Origin: a virus
Reading direction: 5' to 3' (one strand)
Length of the DNA stretch: 48,398 nt
IMG/VR virus record: IMGVR_UViG_3300021375_000044
Coordinates: 1-48,398 of that record
How positions within the stretch are numbered: the first letter of the stretch is position 1; each line of letters starts with the position of its first letter. The position numbers and the translations under genes are program-made. This document shows positions 1 to 7,369 of this stretch, piece by piece. The notes under the pieces were generated by a model that worked only from the letters and a program-made list of their open reading frames with translations, was not told where the DNA came from and did not search any database.

Positions 1-2
1 AA

Positions 3-125
3 ACTCGTATCGGTACACTAGAGAAGACAGTACAAATGCAAGCTGTCTCTCTAGGACGTATTGACGAAAACATTAAAGCTATTCGTAACCTTGTAGAGAG
101 AATGGCAGAACAAGATAATAAATGA
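3..125 (+). CDS. C-terminal end of a small coiled-coil protein (partial)
   Basis: An open frame enters from the left edge and stops at TGA 123-125, giving about 40 residues that end in MAEQDNK. The visible part is a charged amphipathic helix with hydrophobics spaced like a coiled coil (IGTLEKTVQMQAVSLGRI). The stop overlaps the ATG of the next gene as ATGA, so the two are translationally coupled. The N-terminal part lies outside the window. It could be a tail-associated or membrane-anchored small protein; function is unknown. Confidence 0.6.
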   Translation, partial: TRIGTLEKTVQMQAVSLGRIDENIKAIRNLVERMAEQDNK

Positions 126-676
126 AACTCTTACTTATATTACTTACCCTACTAATCGGTAGTATAGCACATGCCGATGATGATGTTATAAAGACTGACA
201 CCAATAGTACCATAACTTCTAATGGCTCTATGGACACTACAATCAATAGCCCACCACCATCAGCTATATCTCCACAGATAAGTGCAAGTAACTCTGACTT
301 ATGTACTGTAGGTGTAGCAGGGGCGGTACAGACACAGATACTGGGTATCTCAGCAGGTCGTACAGTACGTGACATGAACTGTGAGAAGCTAAAGAATGCT
401 AAGACTATGTATGACATGGGCATGAAGGTAGCCGCAGTATCCGTAATGTGTCAAGACGAAAGAGTGTTCGATGCTATGATGAATGCAGGTACACCATGCC
501 CTAAAGATGGATTAGTTGGTGATCAAGCTAGACTAGCATGGGACATGGAAGCAGTCAAAGAAGAGATCGAACGAGATCAGAACAATGTAATCAGAAAGAT
601 GTTTGATGAGAACAGTGAAACTAAGATTGGCTTGGGTGTTATCTTTAGTACTCTTGCCTTCTTACTCCTACTCTGA
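122..676 (+). CDS. Exported phage protein with signal peptide and C-terminal membrane segment
   Basis: A 184-residue protein. Residues 1-18 (MKLLLILLTLLIGSIAHA) form a clear signal peptide. A Ser/Thr/Asn-rich stretch follows, then the motif PPPSAISPQISASNSDLC, a Cys-containing domain (further Cys in DMNCEKL, VMCQDE, TPCPKD) and a hydrophobic C-terminus (GLGVIFSTLAFLLLL). I recall the PPPSAISP motif in proteins of marine cyanophages and pelagiphages, where it has no assigned function. The topology suggests a periplasmic domain tethered to a membrane. The 3' end overlaps the next gene by about 70 bases in another frame. It begins a run of exported proteins ending at 3261. Confidence 0.85.
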   Translation: MKLLLILLTLLIGSIAHADDDVIKTDTNSTITSNGSMDTTINSPPPSAISPQISASNSDLCTVGVAGAVQTQILGISAGRTVRDMNCEKLKNAKTMYDMGMKVAAVSVMCQDERVFDAMMNAGTPCPKDGLVGDQARLAWDMEAVKEEIERDQNNVIRKMFDENSETKIGLGVIFSTLAFLLLL

Positions 677-1475
677 GCCGTACACTTACGGTGCTACAAG
701 TAATGCAGCATCTAATGCATTAAGTTGGGTTATGGATTCTATCTTACCTAGTATCGGTGGTGTAGACATTAATGGATTACTCTATAGATACACTACAGTA
801 AAAGACCCAGATGCTGACATGAAGGTACATGTAGGTAATCATAACGTAAGTGGAGATGGTTATACATTTAGAGAGACTGATGACTGGTCTGGCGTACCCG
901 GAAATACTATTGTTAAGTCTTTCCCTCTTTCAAATATACCAGCATCACAATGGGGTACTGGGTTTGTTGAAGTTGAAGGTGAAGGAACTGTTAAAGATGC
1001 TGTGGTAATATACAACTACAGACTAGACAAGTGCTACGATCCACAGTCTGACCCTACCTGTGCAGGTTATGTAAAGCCTATGCCAGTAATACCAGAGGTT
1101 ATAGTCTATGATGCACTAGAAGATGATGCAGTTGTAGATACACTAGAAGCTGAAGAGTTTCAGTATGACGAAGATGGTAAACTTATATTAGATGAAGAAG
1201 AGGAAGAAGAAGAGACACGTATAGAGATGGGATTAACTGCCTCTGCTAATGCTCTTACACTATTCAAGGCTCAAAATCAAAGCGATATAATACTAGCCTT
1301 AAACAAACAAACTAATATCAATATGTATTACAATGCAAAGATAAACGGCGGTACACTAAACGATGCCGCTGGATTAAAAGATGGAACTATACCCGACAAC
1401 AAGAAAGCCCTACGAAACAATTTAGCACAACAAGTACTACATGAAAAAATGGTAGACATGCAGTATAACAAATGA
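606..1475 (+). CDS. Exported acidic protein, function unknown
   Basis: About 289 residues from ATG 606. The start is chosen because it yields a textbook signal peptide (basic MRTVKLR, hydrophobic LAWVLSLVLL, cleavage after SYSYS). The mature N-terminus continues EPYTYGATSNAASNALSW. Residues around 195-205 contain a run of eight Glu (DEEEEEEET region), then a more neutral C-terminal third. The first 71 bases overlap the end of the preceding gene in another frame, so both genes encode hydrophobic helices from the same DNA. No enzyme motif is visible. Position suggests it works with the neighbouring exported proteins at the host envelope; that is inference. Confidence 0.8.
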   Translation: MRTVKLRLAWVLSLVLLPSYSYSEPYTYGATSNAASNALSWVMDSILPSIGGVDINGLLYRYTTVKDPDADMKVHVGNHNVSGDGYTFRETDDWSGVPGNTIVKSFPLSNIPASQWGTGFVEVEGEGTVKDAVVIYNYRLDKCYDPQSDPTCAGYVKPMPVIPEVIVYDALEDDAVVDTLEAEEFQYDEDGKLILDEEEEEEETRIEMGLTASANALTLFKAQNQSDIILALNKQTNINMYYNAKINGGTLNDAAGLKDGTIPDNKKALRNNLAQQVLHEKMVDMQYNK

Positions 1476-1483
1476 GGATCACA

Positions 1484-1972
1484 ATGAAATATTTAACAGC
1501 ACTACTATCACTTTGTGCATTACCAGCGTTTGCTACTGTAGATATTACAGGAAGCGTAGCCGCCAAGTGTGTTATTCAAGCAGATAAAGCTGGTGTATAC
1601 GGCAACCCTATTGCCAGTAAGTTAAGCACAACACCTTCAGATGGTGGTGTATTACCTGTAATTAGGATTGATGTATCTATTGCAGACTCATACACTGCAA
1701 ACATAACTCACCCTACATCCTTTAGTTCTTCACCGAACCTTACAGATACACTTGCGTGGACAGGTAGTACCACTGTAACAAAGATGTCTGTGTCAGGAAT
1801 GTCAGCTTACAATGGTGCTAAAGTAATGGTAGGCAATACATCTAAATTTAATCTTACACTAGCAGGATCAGCATGGTTCTCTACCGCATCATCTGCTGTA
1901 TATGGTTCAGCTAAACCGTTTCCGGGAGGTACATACACTGCAGTTGTACAGGCTACCTGTATTGCTAAGTAA
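1484..1972 (+). CDS. Secreted beta-rich protein resembling a fimbrial subunit
   Basis: A 162-residue product from ATG 1484, chosen over an upstream in-frame start because AGGA sits 7 bases before it. MKYLTALLSLCALPAFA is a signal peptide with cleavage before TVDITG. The mature protein is small, rich in Ser, Thr, Gly and Val, and has one Cys near the N-terminus (AAKCVIQ) and one at the end (VVQATCIAK). This pattern, with the terminal GTYTAVVQ strand, recalls spore-coat-U/pilin-like subunits of chaperone-usher systems. I saw no receptor-binding domain. The next gene looks like an Ig-fold partner. The pilin assignment is tentative. Confidence 0.75.
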   Translation: MKYLTALLSLCALPAFATVDITGSVAAKCVIQADKAGVYGNPIASKLSTTPSDGGVLPVIRIDVSIADSYTANITHPTSFSSSPNLTDTLAWTGSTTVTKMSVSGMSAYNGAKVMVGNTSKFNLTLAGSAWFSTASSAVYGSAKPFPGGTYTAVVQATCIAK

Positions 1973-2348
1973 ACTAATCATAGCGTTTATGGGTTGGGCT
2001 ACTGTTGTTTCTGCACATGAAATGACACCAGCCTACCCAGTACTAAAACCTACTTACGTAGCAGGTGTAGTTAAAGCAGAGATGTCTTTGTTTAACTCAA
2101 GAGAAGATGTAGAGTATTATCAGATAGATTTGTTTGATTTAAACTTTACAAACATACCATTCTCGTCTAAGTATAGGATCATTAAAGTAGGTTATAAAGA
2201 ACGTAAAGATTTTATTGTGTATATACGTGAGTTAGATTTAGATGAAGCTACATATATTTGTACTACATCAAAGGTAAAAAAGAAAACACAGTCAAGAACA
2301 TTGGTTGTCTCTAGGATATGCTCACGTATTGATGGTGTACCAGCATGA
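1962..2348 (+). CDS. Exported Ig-like protein, possibly chaperone-like
   Basis: I choose the TTG at 1962 because it gives a neat signal peptide (MLSKLIIAFMGWATVVSA, cleaved before HEMTPAYP) and overlaps the preceding stop by only 11 bases; an ATG at 1902 would add a non-signal extension. The mature protein of about 110 residues contains the beta-strand-like stretches MSLFNSREDVEYYQIDLFD and YRIIKVGYKERKDFIVYI and Cys pairs (YICTTSK, SRICSRI). I recall HEMTP-type proteins from marine phages. The strand pattern resembles the first domain of PapD-like periplasmic chaperones, and it follows a pilin-like gene. Function is not proven. Confidence 0.7.
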   Translation: MLSKLIIAFMGWATVVSAHEMTPAYPVLKPTYVAGVVKAEMSLFNSREDVEYYQIDLFDLNFTNIPFSSKYRIIKVGYKERKDFIVYIRELDLDEATYICTTSKVKKKTQSRTLVVSRICSRIDGVPA

Positions 2349-2761
2349 GATTAGCATTAGCTCTATGTGTCGTAGCTAGTTCAGCATTAGCTGAGAGTAA
2401 CAACCTAGCTCTAACACTACCTAACCCACCAATGAACTATCAATCAGATAGATTTAGGGCAGGTAACTTAGACTGTAGTAATGCTGTAGGTGGTGGTGTA
2501 AACTTAGAGTTTGGTGTTACAGGTGTAGTCAATAATGTAGGTGGTACATTTAATCCATCAAGTTTTTCACACCAGAGTAAAGATGTAGGATTGTATGCCC
2601 GTGTTGTTATACCTCTTGATAAACCTAAGTCTCGTATTAATTGTGACGACTTATATCAGGTAGAGTTAGCCCAACGTAGACTAGAGATACAACAACTACG
2701 TAATGAGCTAGAAGCATTGAAGAACCTGCAACAGTCAGGTGGTATGGACTTTGAGAACTAA
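2345..2761 (+). CDS. Exported protein with beta domain and C-terminal coiled coil
   Basis: A 138-residue protein overlapping the preceding stop by 4 bases. MRLALALCVVASSALA is a signal peptide. The mature part has a Gly/Val-rich region with alternating hydrophobics (VNLEFGVTGVVNNVG, VGLYARVVIPL), two Cys (NLDCSN, RINCDD) and a C-terminal heptad region (LAQRRLEIQQLRNELEAL). It may be a periplasmic or outer-membrane-associated multimer. I recall similar proteins in marine podoviruses and myoviruses without known function. Spacing places it in one operon with the exported cluster. Confidence 0.8.
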   Translation: MRLALALCVVASSALAESNNLALTLPNPPMNYQSDRFRAGNLDCSNAVGGGVNLEFGVTGVVNNVGGTFNPSSFSHQSKDVGLYARVVIPLDKPKSRINCDDLYQVELAQRRLEIQQLRNELEALKNLQQSGGMDFEN

Positions 2762-3261
2762 TGGTAGATTTAACTAACGTTGAAAGCCTAGCTGACAGAG
2801 AAGTAAAAGCTGGTGGTGTAAAACTAACAGCAGGTTCAGTACTAGCAATCATTGCTTTCTTATCTACAGTAGTTGGTGGTTTGTACGGTGGCTTCACTTT
2901 ATATCAAAAGATAGAAGAAGTTGCAGGGTTAGACTTAACAGCATATCAACAACAGATGGATGTCATGGATGCTAAGGTATCAGGTATATCTGAGAAGGTT
3001 GAAGAGAGTGTAGAGTACACTAGAGATATTAAGAATGGTCTAAAGGATGATCTGTTACGAATAGAACAACAGACAGATCGAGTAGAAGATATGGTACGTG
3101 ATAATGAAGACAAGGTACGTTCCATGATAGACGATGCTGAAGTAAGGTTCGAGAATCAACGAGAACGTGTAAGAGTATCACAGTCTTCAGCAATGAAAGA
3201 ACTAGAAGATAGACTCAATGCTAAACTACAAAGAGCCTTAGATAACCCTTTAGCTGACTGA
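2761..3261 (+). CDS. Membrane-anchored long coiled-coil protein
   Basis: A 166-residue product whose ATG overlaps the preceding TAA. One transmembrane helix lies at about residues 25-48 (GSVLAIIAFLSTVVGGLYGG). The remaining 115 residues are a highly charged coiled coil (IEEVAG to the C-terminus). No catalytic motif is visible. The architecture fits a scaffold or spanin-like rod from the inner membrane, or a partner of the preceding exported proteins. It lacks the lipoprotein partner expected of a two-component spanin, so I leave it unnamed. Confidence 0.8.
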   Translation: MVDLTNVESLADREVKAGGVKLTAGSVLAIIAFLSTVVGGLYGGFTLYQKIEEVAGLDLTAYQQQMDVMDAKVSGISEKVEESVEYTRDIKNGLKDDLLRIEQQTDRVEDMVRDNEDKVRSMIDDAEVRFENQRERVRVSQSSAMKELEDRLNAKLQRALDNPLAD

Positions 3262-3287
3262 ATTAGCTTGACTTTTTAGTCGTTTTG

Positions 3288-3297
3288 AGTTTAACTA
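3288..3297 (+). repeat. AGTTTAACTA motif ahead of the acyltransferase gene
   Basis: The 10-mer AGTTTAACTA occurs just upstream of the ATG at 3303. Related copies lie in the divergent control region (32520-32529 and 32630-32639 as TAGTTAAACT, 32575-32584 as AGTTTAACTA). Being short and AT-rich, chance recurrence is possible. A shared regulator or promoter element is the alternative. Confidence 0.35.
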
Positions 3298-3302
3298 TAG
3301 TA

Positions 3303-3719
3303 ATGGAAATAGATAATAATAAAGCTTTAGCAGATGGGCTTAAGTTATTTAGACAAAGTAAATGGCACAGAGTATATAATGTAGATGATATCTACCGATA
3401 CTTAGTAGCTCCAATTAAATATAATCGTATTCGTATATACTATCAAGCTGATAAACCCATAGGATTAATAACATGGTGTTGGTTAGATAAAGAATCAGGT
3501 AAAGACTTCTTGAATAACGAGTACTATATTACAGAACAAGATTACGTAGCAGACAATAAAGAAGAGCTTTGGGGTATAGAGTTTATAGCACCTTACGGTC
3601 ATACAAGACAAGTCATGACTATGTTACGTAAAGAGTACCACAATACATACCCAAGAAAAGAAAAGATCAACTGGCGTAGACTGCATGATCCAGCCACCAG
3701 ACATATCAAGAAAGTTTAA
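3303..3719 (+). CDS. HlyC-like (RTX toxin-activating) lysine acyltransferase
   Basis: A 138-residue protein from ATG 3303 (an upstream TTG is in frame but less likely). It aligns by eye with HlyC: SKWHRVY matches the SPLHRNW region with catalytic His, KPIGLITWCWL matches YPVAYCSWANL, EQDYVADN matches EDWTSGD with catalytic Asp, and FIAPYGH matches WIAPFGD. His22 and Asp80 correspond to HlyC His23 and Asp92. Enzymes of this family move a fatty acyl chain from acyl-ACP to internal lysines of a protein, making it membrane-active. No RTX toxin is encoded here; the next genes encode large virion proteins, which are candidate substrates. Length is somewhat short for the family (about 170). Confidence 0.75.
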   Translation: MEIDNNKALADGLKLFRQSKWHRVYNVDDIYRYLVAPIKYNRIRIYYQADKPIGLITWCWLDKESGKDFLNNEYYITEQDYVADNKEELWGIEFIAPYGHTRQVMTMLRKEYHNTYPRKEKINWRRLHDPATRHIKKV

Positions 3720-3722
3720 ATT

Positions 3723-5801
3723 ATGAGCAGACATCTTTATAACCCTTTTATGCCAAGTGTTCACTTCCGAGATCAGGCTGTTTTTGGTGGAGGAGGTAGT
3801 GATGATGGAGGTGTTCAACAACCTGCTCCTCAGGTGTTTAAGTCCTCTAAGCCTGAACTAGCCGGTCAAGAGTATGCATCGCAGGAACTACTAAACCAAG
3901 CAGAAGCCGTAGTAGATAAAGACAATGCGGCAATAGCTTCGTATAAGAGTGCTATAACTCAAGCTATATCCTCTACAGATATACAAGGTACAGATGAGAT
4001 AGGAGGAATACAACGTAAACTCCAGTCCATACAAGCTGTAGCTAAACCTGCAGTTACTTACAACTCAGAACAAATTACTAATGCTTTTAATGAACAAGTA
4101 AGATCTCTAAATGCTAAGATGCAAAGTGCTCAGCAGGTAGGTCAAACTGAAGTAGAAGCAGGTACTCGTAGTTTAGTTAAGAAAGCTGTAGTAGATCCTG
4201 CATCTCTTACTACTACGGCAGAGGTAGCTGAGCTAGATCCTAACACTGCAGGTGCTACTCTATCTCAACAGACAGGTCAACTTTCCTCCGATGTATCAGC
4301 TACACCAACTGCAGACGTAGCACCCACAGCGACAGCGGTAGGTGTAGACCCTATCACTACAGCTACAGCTACTACAGGAGCTACTCAGCCGGCTGTTACA
4401 GCGGCTACAGAGGCCGCAACTGCGGCTCAAGGTCAACTGACACCACAAGCTATACTAGAAGGTGCTACAAAAGATCCTACGACTACTGACGTTAAAGACT
4501 TAACTGCGGCACAAGGTACAGCTACAGTAATGAATAACCCTGTACAACGTGAGATCCAAGCAGGAGAGATTGTCTCAGGTGCGGCTGATGCGGCTAAGGC
4601 GGCTACGTTTACTGAACAGATTCAAGCGGCTACAGCTACACCTTCTGATCAAGCTACAGTTAAAGGTCAACTAGATACTCTCATGCAAGACTTTGAGGGT
4701 GGAGCTACACCTACATGGGCGGCTGGAGCTATGCGTAATGCTAATGCACAGATGGCGGCTCGTGGCTTAGGTGCATCATCAATGGCAGGGCAAGCTATTA
4801 TACAAGCGGCAATGGAGTCAGCTATACCTATAGCCGCACAGGATGCTCAGATTGTAGCCGGGTTTGAGATGGCTAACTTGTCTAACCGTCAGGCTAGAGC
4901 TATGCTTGCCGCTGAACAAAGAGCCGAGTTCATGGGTATGGAGTTCACACAAGACTTCCAAGCAAGAGTACAAAACTCTGCTCGTATCGGTGAAATAGCT
5001 AATATGAACTTTACTGCTGAGCAACAAATAGCTCTAGAGAACTCACGTAGTGCTAACTCTATGAACTTAGCTAATCTAACTAATGCTCAAGCTATGGTGA
5101 TGGGACAAGCGGCGGCTATCTCTGCATTAGAACAACAGAACTTATCTAATCAACAACAAGCGGCTGTACAGAATGCACAGTCTTTCTTACAGATGGATAT
5201 GTCTAACTTAGATAATCGTCAACAGACAGAGATGTTTAAGGCTCAGTCCGTAATACAGTCTATCTTTACTGATCAGGCGGCAGAGAATGCGGCTAAACAG
5301 TTCAATGCTTCATCAGAGAACCAGACAAAACAATTCATGGCTAACATGCAAGCACAAGTACAACAGTTCAATGCATCTCAGATGAATGCTATGGAACAGT
5401 TCGCTGTGACTGAAGAGAATGCTATGTCTAAGTTTAACGTAGACATGATGAATCAGAGAGATAAGTTTAACGCTACAAATCAGCTTGTAGTGTCTCAAGC
5501 TAATGCACAGTGGAGACAGAATGTAGCCACACTAAATACAAACAATCAGAACCTAGCTAACCAAGAAGCGGCTAAGATCTCTAATGCTTTTACTGCATCT
5601 ACTATGGATCAGATATGGCAAAGAGAACGAGATCTAATGTCTATGGCTTGGAAGTCATCAGAGAGTTCAGCAGATAGAGCTAACAATATTTTACTTACAC
5701 AAATGACAGTGGATGCACAGAAAGAAGCATTAGCATTACAAGCTAAAGCTGAGAAGAGTAGTGCGTTTGGTAGCTTCTTAGCCTCTATAGTTTTTGGTTG
5801 A
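3723..5801 (+). CDS. Large Ala/Gln/Asn-rich virion protein with 22-residue repeats
   Basis: A 692-residue protein. The N-terminus contains a Gly stretch (FGGGGSDDGG), and residues about 150-300 are an Ala/Thr-rich low-complexity region. Residues 385-626 form eleven consecutive 22-residue units, the first seven or so starting NLSN, EFTQ, NFTA, NLTN, NLSN, NLDN, DQAA. A hydrophobic C-terminus follows (FGSFLASIVFG). The 2x11 periodicity indicates a long right-handed (hendecad) helical rod. Position before the transglycosylase protein suggests an ejection or internal core protein, or a tail needle-like rod. Ala-Ala pairs are almost always written GCG-GCN or GCC-GCN. Confidence 0.85.
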   Translation: MSRHLYNPFMPSVHFRDQAVFGGGGSDDGGVQQPAPQVFKSSKPELAGQEYASQELLNQAEAVVDKDNAAIASYKSAITQAISSTDIQGTDEIGGIQRKLQSIQAVAKPAVTYNSEQITNAFNEQVRSLNAKMQSAQQVGQTEVEAGTRSLVKKAVVDPASLTTTAEVAELDPNTAGATLSQQTGQLSSDVSATPTADVAPTATAVGVDPITTATATTGATQPAVTAATEAATAAQGQLTPQAILEGATKDPTTTDVKDLTAAQGTATVMNNPVQREIQAGEIVSGAADAAKAATFTEQIQAATATPSDQATVKGQLDTLMQDFEGGATPTWAAGAMRNANAQMAARGLGASSMAGQAIIQAAMESAIPIAAQDAQIVAGFEMANLSNRQARAMLAAEQRAEFMGMEFTQDFQARVQNSARIGEIANMNFTAEQQIALENSRSANSMNLANLTNAQAMVMGQAAAISALEQQNLSNQQQAAVQNAQSFLQMDMSNLDNRQQTEMFKAQSVIQSIFTDQAAENAAKQFNASSENQTKQFMANMQAQVQQFNASQMNAMEQFAVTEENAMSKFNVDMMNQRDKFNATNQLVVSQANAQWRQNVATLNTNNQNLANQEAAKISNAFTASTMDQIWQRERDLMSMAWKSSESSADRANNILLTQMTVDAQKEALALQAKAEKSSAFGSFLASIVFG
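4875..5600 (+). repeat. Eleven 66-bp (22-residue) coding repeats
   Basis: Within the 692-residue protein the reading frame divides into eleven 22-codon units without gaps. Units 1-6 begin with a helix-cap motif such as NLSN, NFTA, NLTN or NLDN. Units 7-9 show an 11-residue sub-period, seen as QFNAS, QFMAN, QFNAS, QFAVT, KFNVD, KFNAT. Sequence identity between units is low at DNA level, so this is an ancient protein-level repeat rather than a recent tandem duplication. Confidence 0.8.
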
Positions 5802-5829
5802 TAATAGGTAACTTAAAGGTAAATAAATA

Positions 5830-6768
5830 ATGGCATATGGTGGTAAGAATACTCGTAGTTCAATAGCAGATGAGATAGCGGCTGAAATAGAATCAGACAT
5901 GACATCTTCTGTATCAGCTACTAAAGGTAGAGGTTTCTCTTTAGGTCAAAGAATTACTGCTGACACACAGGCTGAAGTGAATAAGCTAAAGTCAGACGTA
6001 GACAAAGGATCTAAAGCAGGTGTTATAAGAAGTAGGAAAGACAAAGAGGATGACTCTTCTAGTCTAGCATCTGAGCTATTTGGTTTTGCTAAGAGTTGGA
6101 TATCTGAGTTAGGTAGCGACTCTAAAGAGAACACAGTGTCTACTGTAGGTAAAGCTTCTGGTATTATTCCTGATGAGACTAAGGTATCTTACAATAAAGA
6201 GACAGACGTAAACCCTAAAGTTGTAAGTGGTGAGTTAGAAGAAGAGTCATCTGCTAACTCTTTCTTTATTAGACCTGCATCCACAAAAGACTTTAGTAAA
6301 CAAGTAGCAGGGTTAGTTAAAGCATCAGGTGATGACGAGTTTCCTGAAGCTGTAGAGATGTTTGCTGAGAAGTTTGATATAACGCCTAACGAAGTGTACG
6401 CAGTTATCAATGGCGAGAATAAAGACTGGGCTTACAATAAGACAAACAAAGGTGGCTACAAAGGATTGTTTCAAATAGGTAAGACAGCCGCAGAAGAAGC
6501 AGGTATAGACTATGGATCTATAGCTAACAAATCCCCTACAGAACAACTTGCTTTGTATGATACGTACTTGACTAGATGGAACTACGATAGTAGTATTCCT
6601 TTAGGTTTGTATCAAGCCGCACCCGGCTTAGCATCTAACTTAAAAGATCAAAGTGATGATACAATAATCTATGCTAAGGGATCTCCTGCATGGAAGAAGA
6701 ACAAAGGGTGGCGTAGCGCAGATAATGGAGCTATCACCAAAGGTAGCATAATTAGCTACTACCAATAA
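5830..6768 (+). CDS. Internal virion protein with lytic transglycosylase domain
   Basis: A 312-residue protein. Residues 1-150 are polar and low-complexity. Residues about 170-312 carry a soluble lytic transglycosylase-like fold: VYAVINGENKDW with the likely catalytic Glu196, then GGYKGLFQIG, the usual second motif, then a Tyr/Leu-rich helix. Such domains locally open peptidoglycan during DNA ejection, as in the T7 internal core protein gp16. It follows the repeat-rich virion protein and precedes other putative ejection proteins. A lysis role is less likely because a GH108 endolysin sits elsewhere, next to a holin. Confidence 0.8.
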   Translation: MAYGGKNTRSSIADEIAAEIESDMTSSVSATKGRGFSLGQRITADTQAEVNKLKSDVDKGSKAGVIRSRKDKEDDSSSLASELFGFAKSWISELGSDSKENTVSTVGKASGIIPDETKVSYNKETDVNPKVVSGELEEESSANSFFIRPASTKDFSKQVAGLVKASGDDEFPEAVEMFAEKFDITPNEVYAVINGENKDWAYNKTNKGGYKGLFQIGKTAAEEAGIDYGSIANKSPTEQLALYDTYLTRWNYDSSIPLGLYQAAPGLASNLKDQSDDTIIYAKGSPAWKKNKGWRSADNGAITKGSIISYYQ

Positions 6769-6789
6769 TTCAAAAAGGTATATAATATA

Positions 6790-7368
6790 ATGGCACTATT
6801 AGCACCAATTCCCGGTCAATCTTTAACTGATGAACCTAACAACTTTGCGTGGGAGAGGCCTCCTGAGATAACAGATCCAGATGAGGCTGTAGTGTTTCAC
6901 TTGGATAGACTGTCAGAGAAACCTATAGTAGATTCAGTTCTACACTTATTACAGATGGGCTTCCCTGTAGATGTACTAACTCGTAGTATTCTTACTGGTG
7001 CAGTAGGTAGCGGTATGCATAGTATTGATGTTAGCTTACTTATATCTCCTGTTATAGAAGAAGAGATAGCTTACATGGGTACTACTGCAGGTGTTAAGTT
7101 TAAGAATACCTTTGGTAACGATGAGACAGACGATGAGATACAAGAGAAGAAACTCAAAGATGTCATTATGGTTAGGTTAGAAGAAGAGCTAGGTAAGGGT
7201 GACGAAAGTTTTATTCGTGAGACTACAGAGGCCTTAGGTTCATCTCAAGAGTCAGCCTTAGAGACTATGCAAGAGGACACTACTCCTGAGCAAGAAGAAC
7301 AACAACAAGAAATAATGGATGATAAGCCTATTGATAGAGGCCAAGGTCTAATGAGCAGAGGTGTATGA
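6790..7368 (+). CDS. Conserved marine-phage virion protein, function unknown
   Basis: A 192-residue protein starting MALLAPIPGQSLTDEPNN. I recall the opening IPGQSLT and the internal LHSIDVSLL-type motif (here GSGMHSIDVSLLISPVI) from a protein family spread through marine podo- and myoviruses. The middle is helical and the last 50 residues are acidic and Gln-rich. It ends with MSRGV and is separated from the next start by one base. Likely a structural or assembly protein by position. Confidence 0.8.
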   Translation: MALLAPIPGQSLTDEPNNFAWERPPEITDPDEAVVFHLDRLSEKPIVDSVLHLLQMGFPVDVLTRSILTGAVGSGMHSIDVSLLISPVIEEEIAYMGTTAGVKFKNTFGNDETDDEIQEKKLKDVIMVRLEEELGKGDESFIRETTEALGSSQESALETMQEDTTPEQEEQQQEIMDDKPIDRGQGLMSRGV

Positions 7369-7369
7369 T

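Noticed and set aside
1902-1961. ATG 1902 as start of the Ig-like exported protein
   Set aside because: It adds a polar extension before the signal peptide and overlaps the pilin-like gene by 71 bases; TTG 1962 gives a proper signal peptide.
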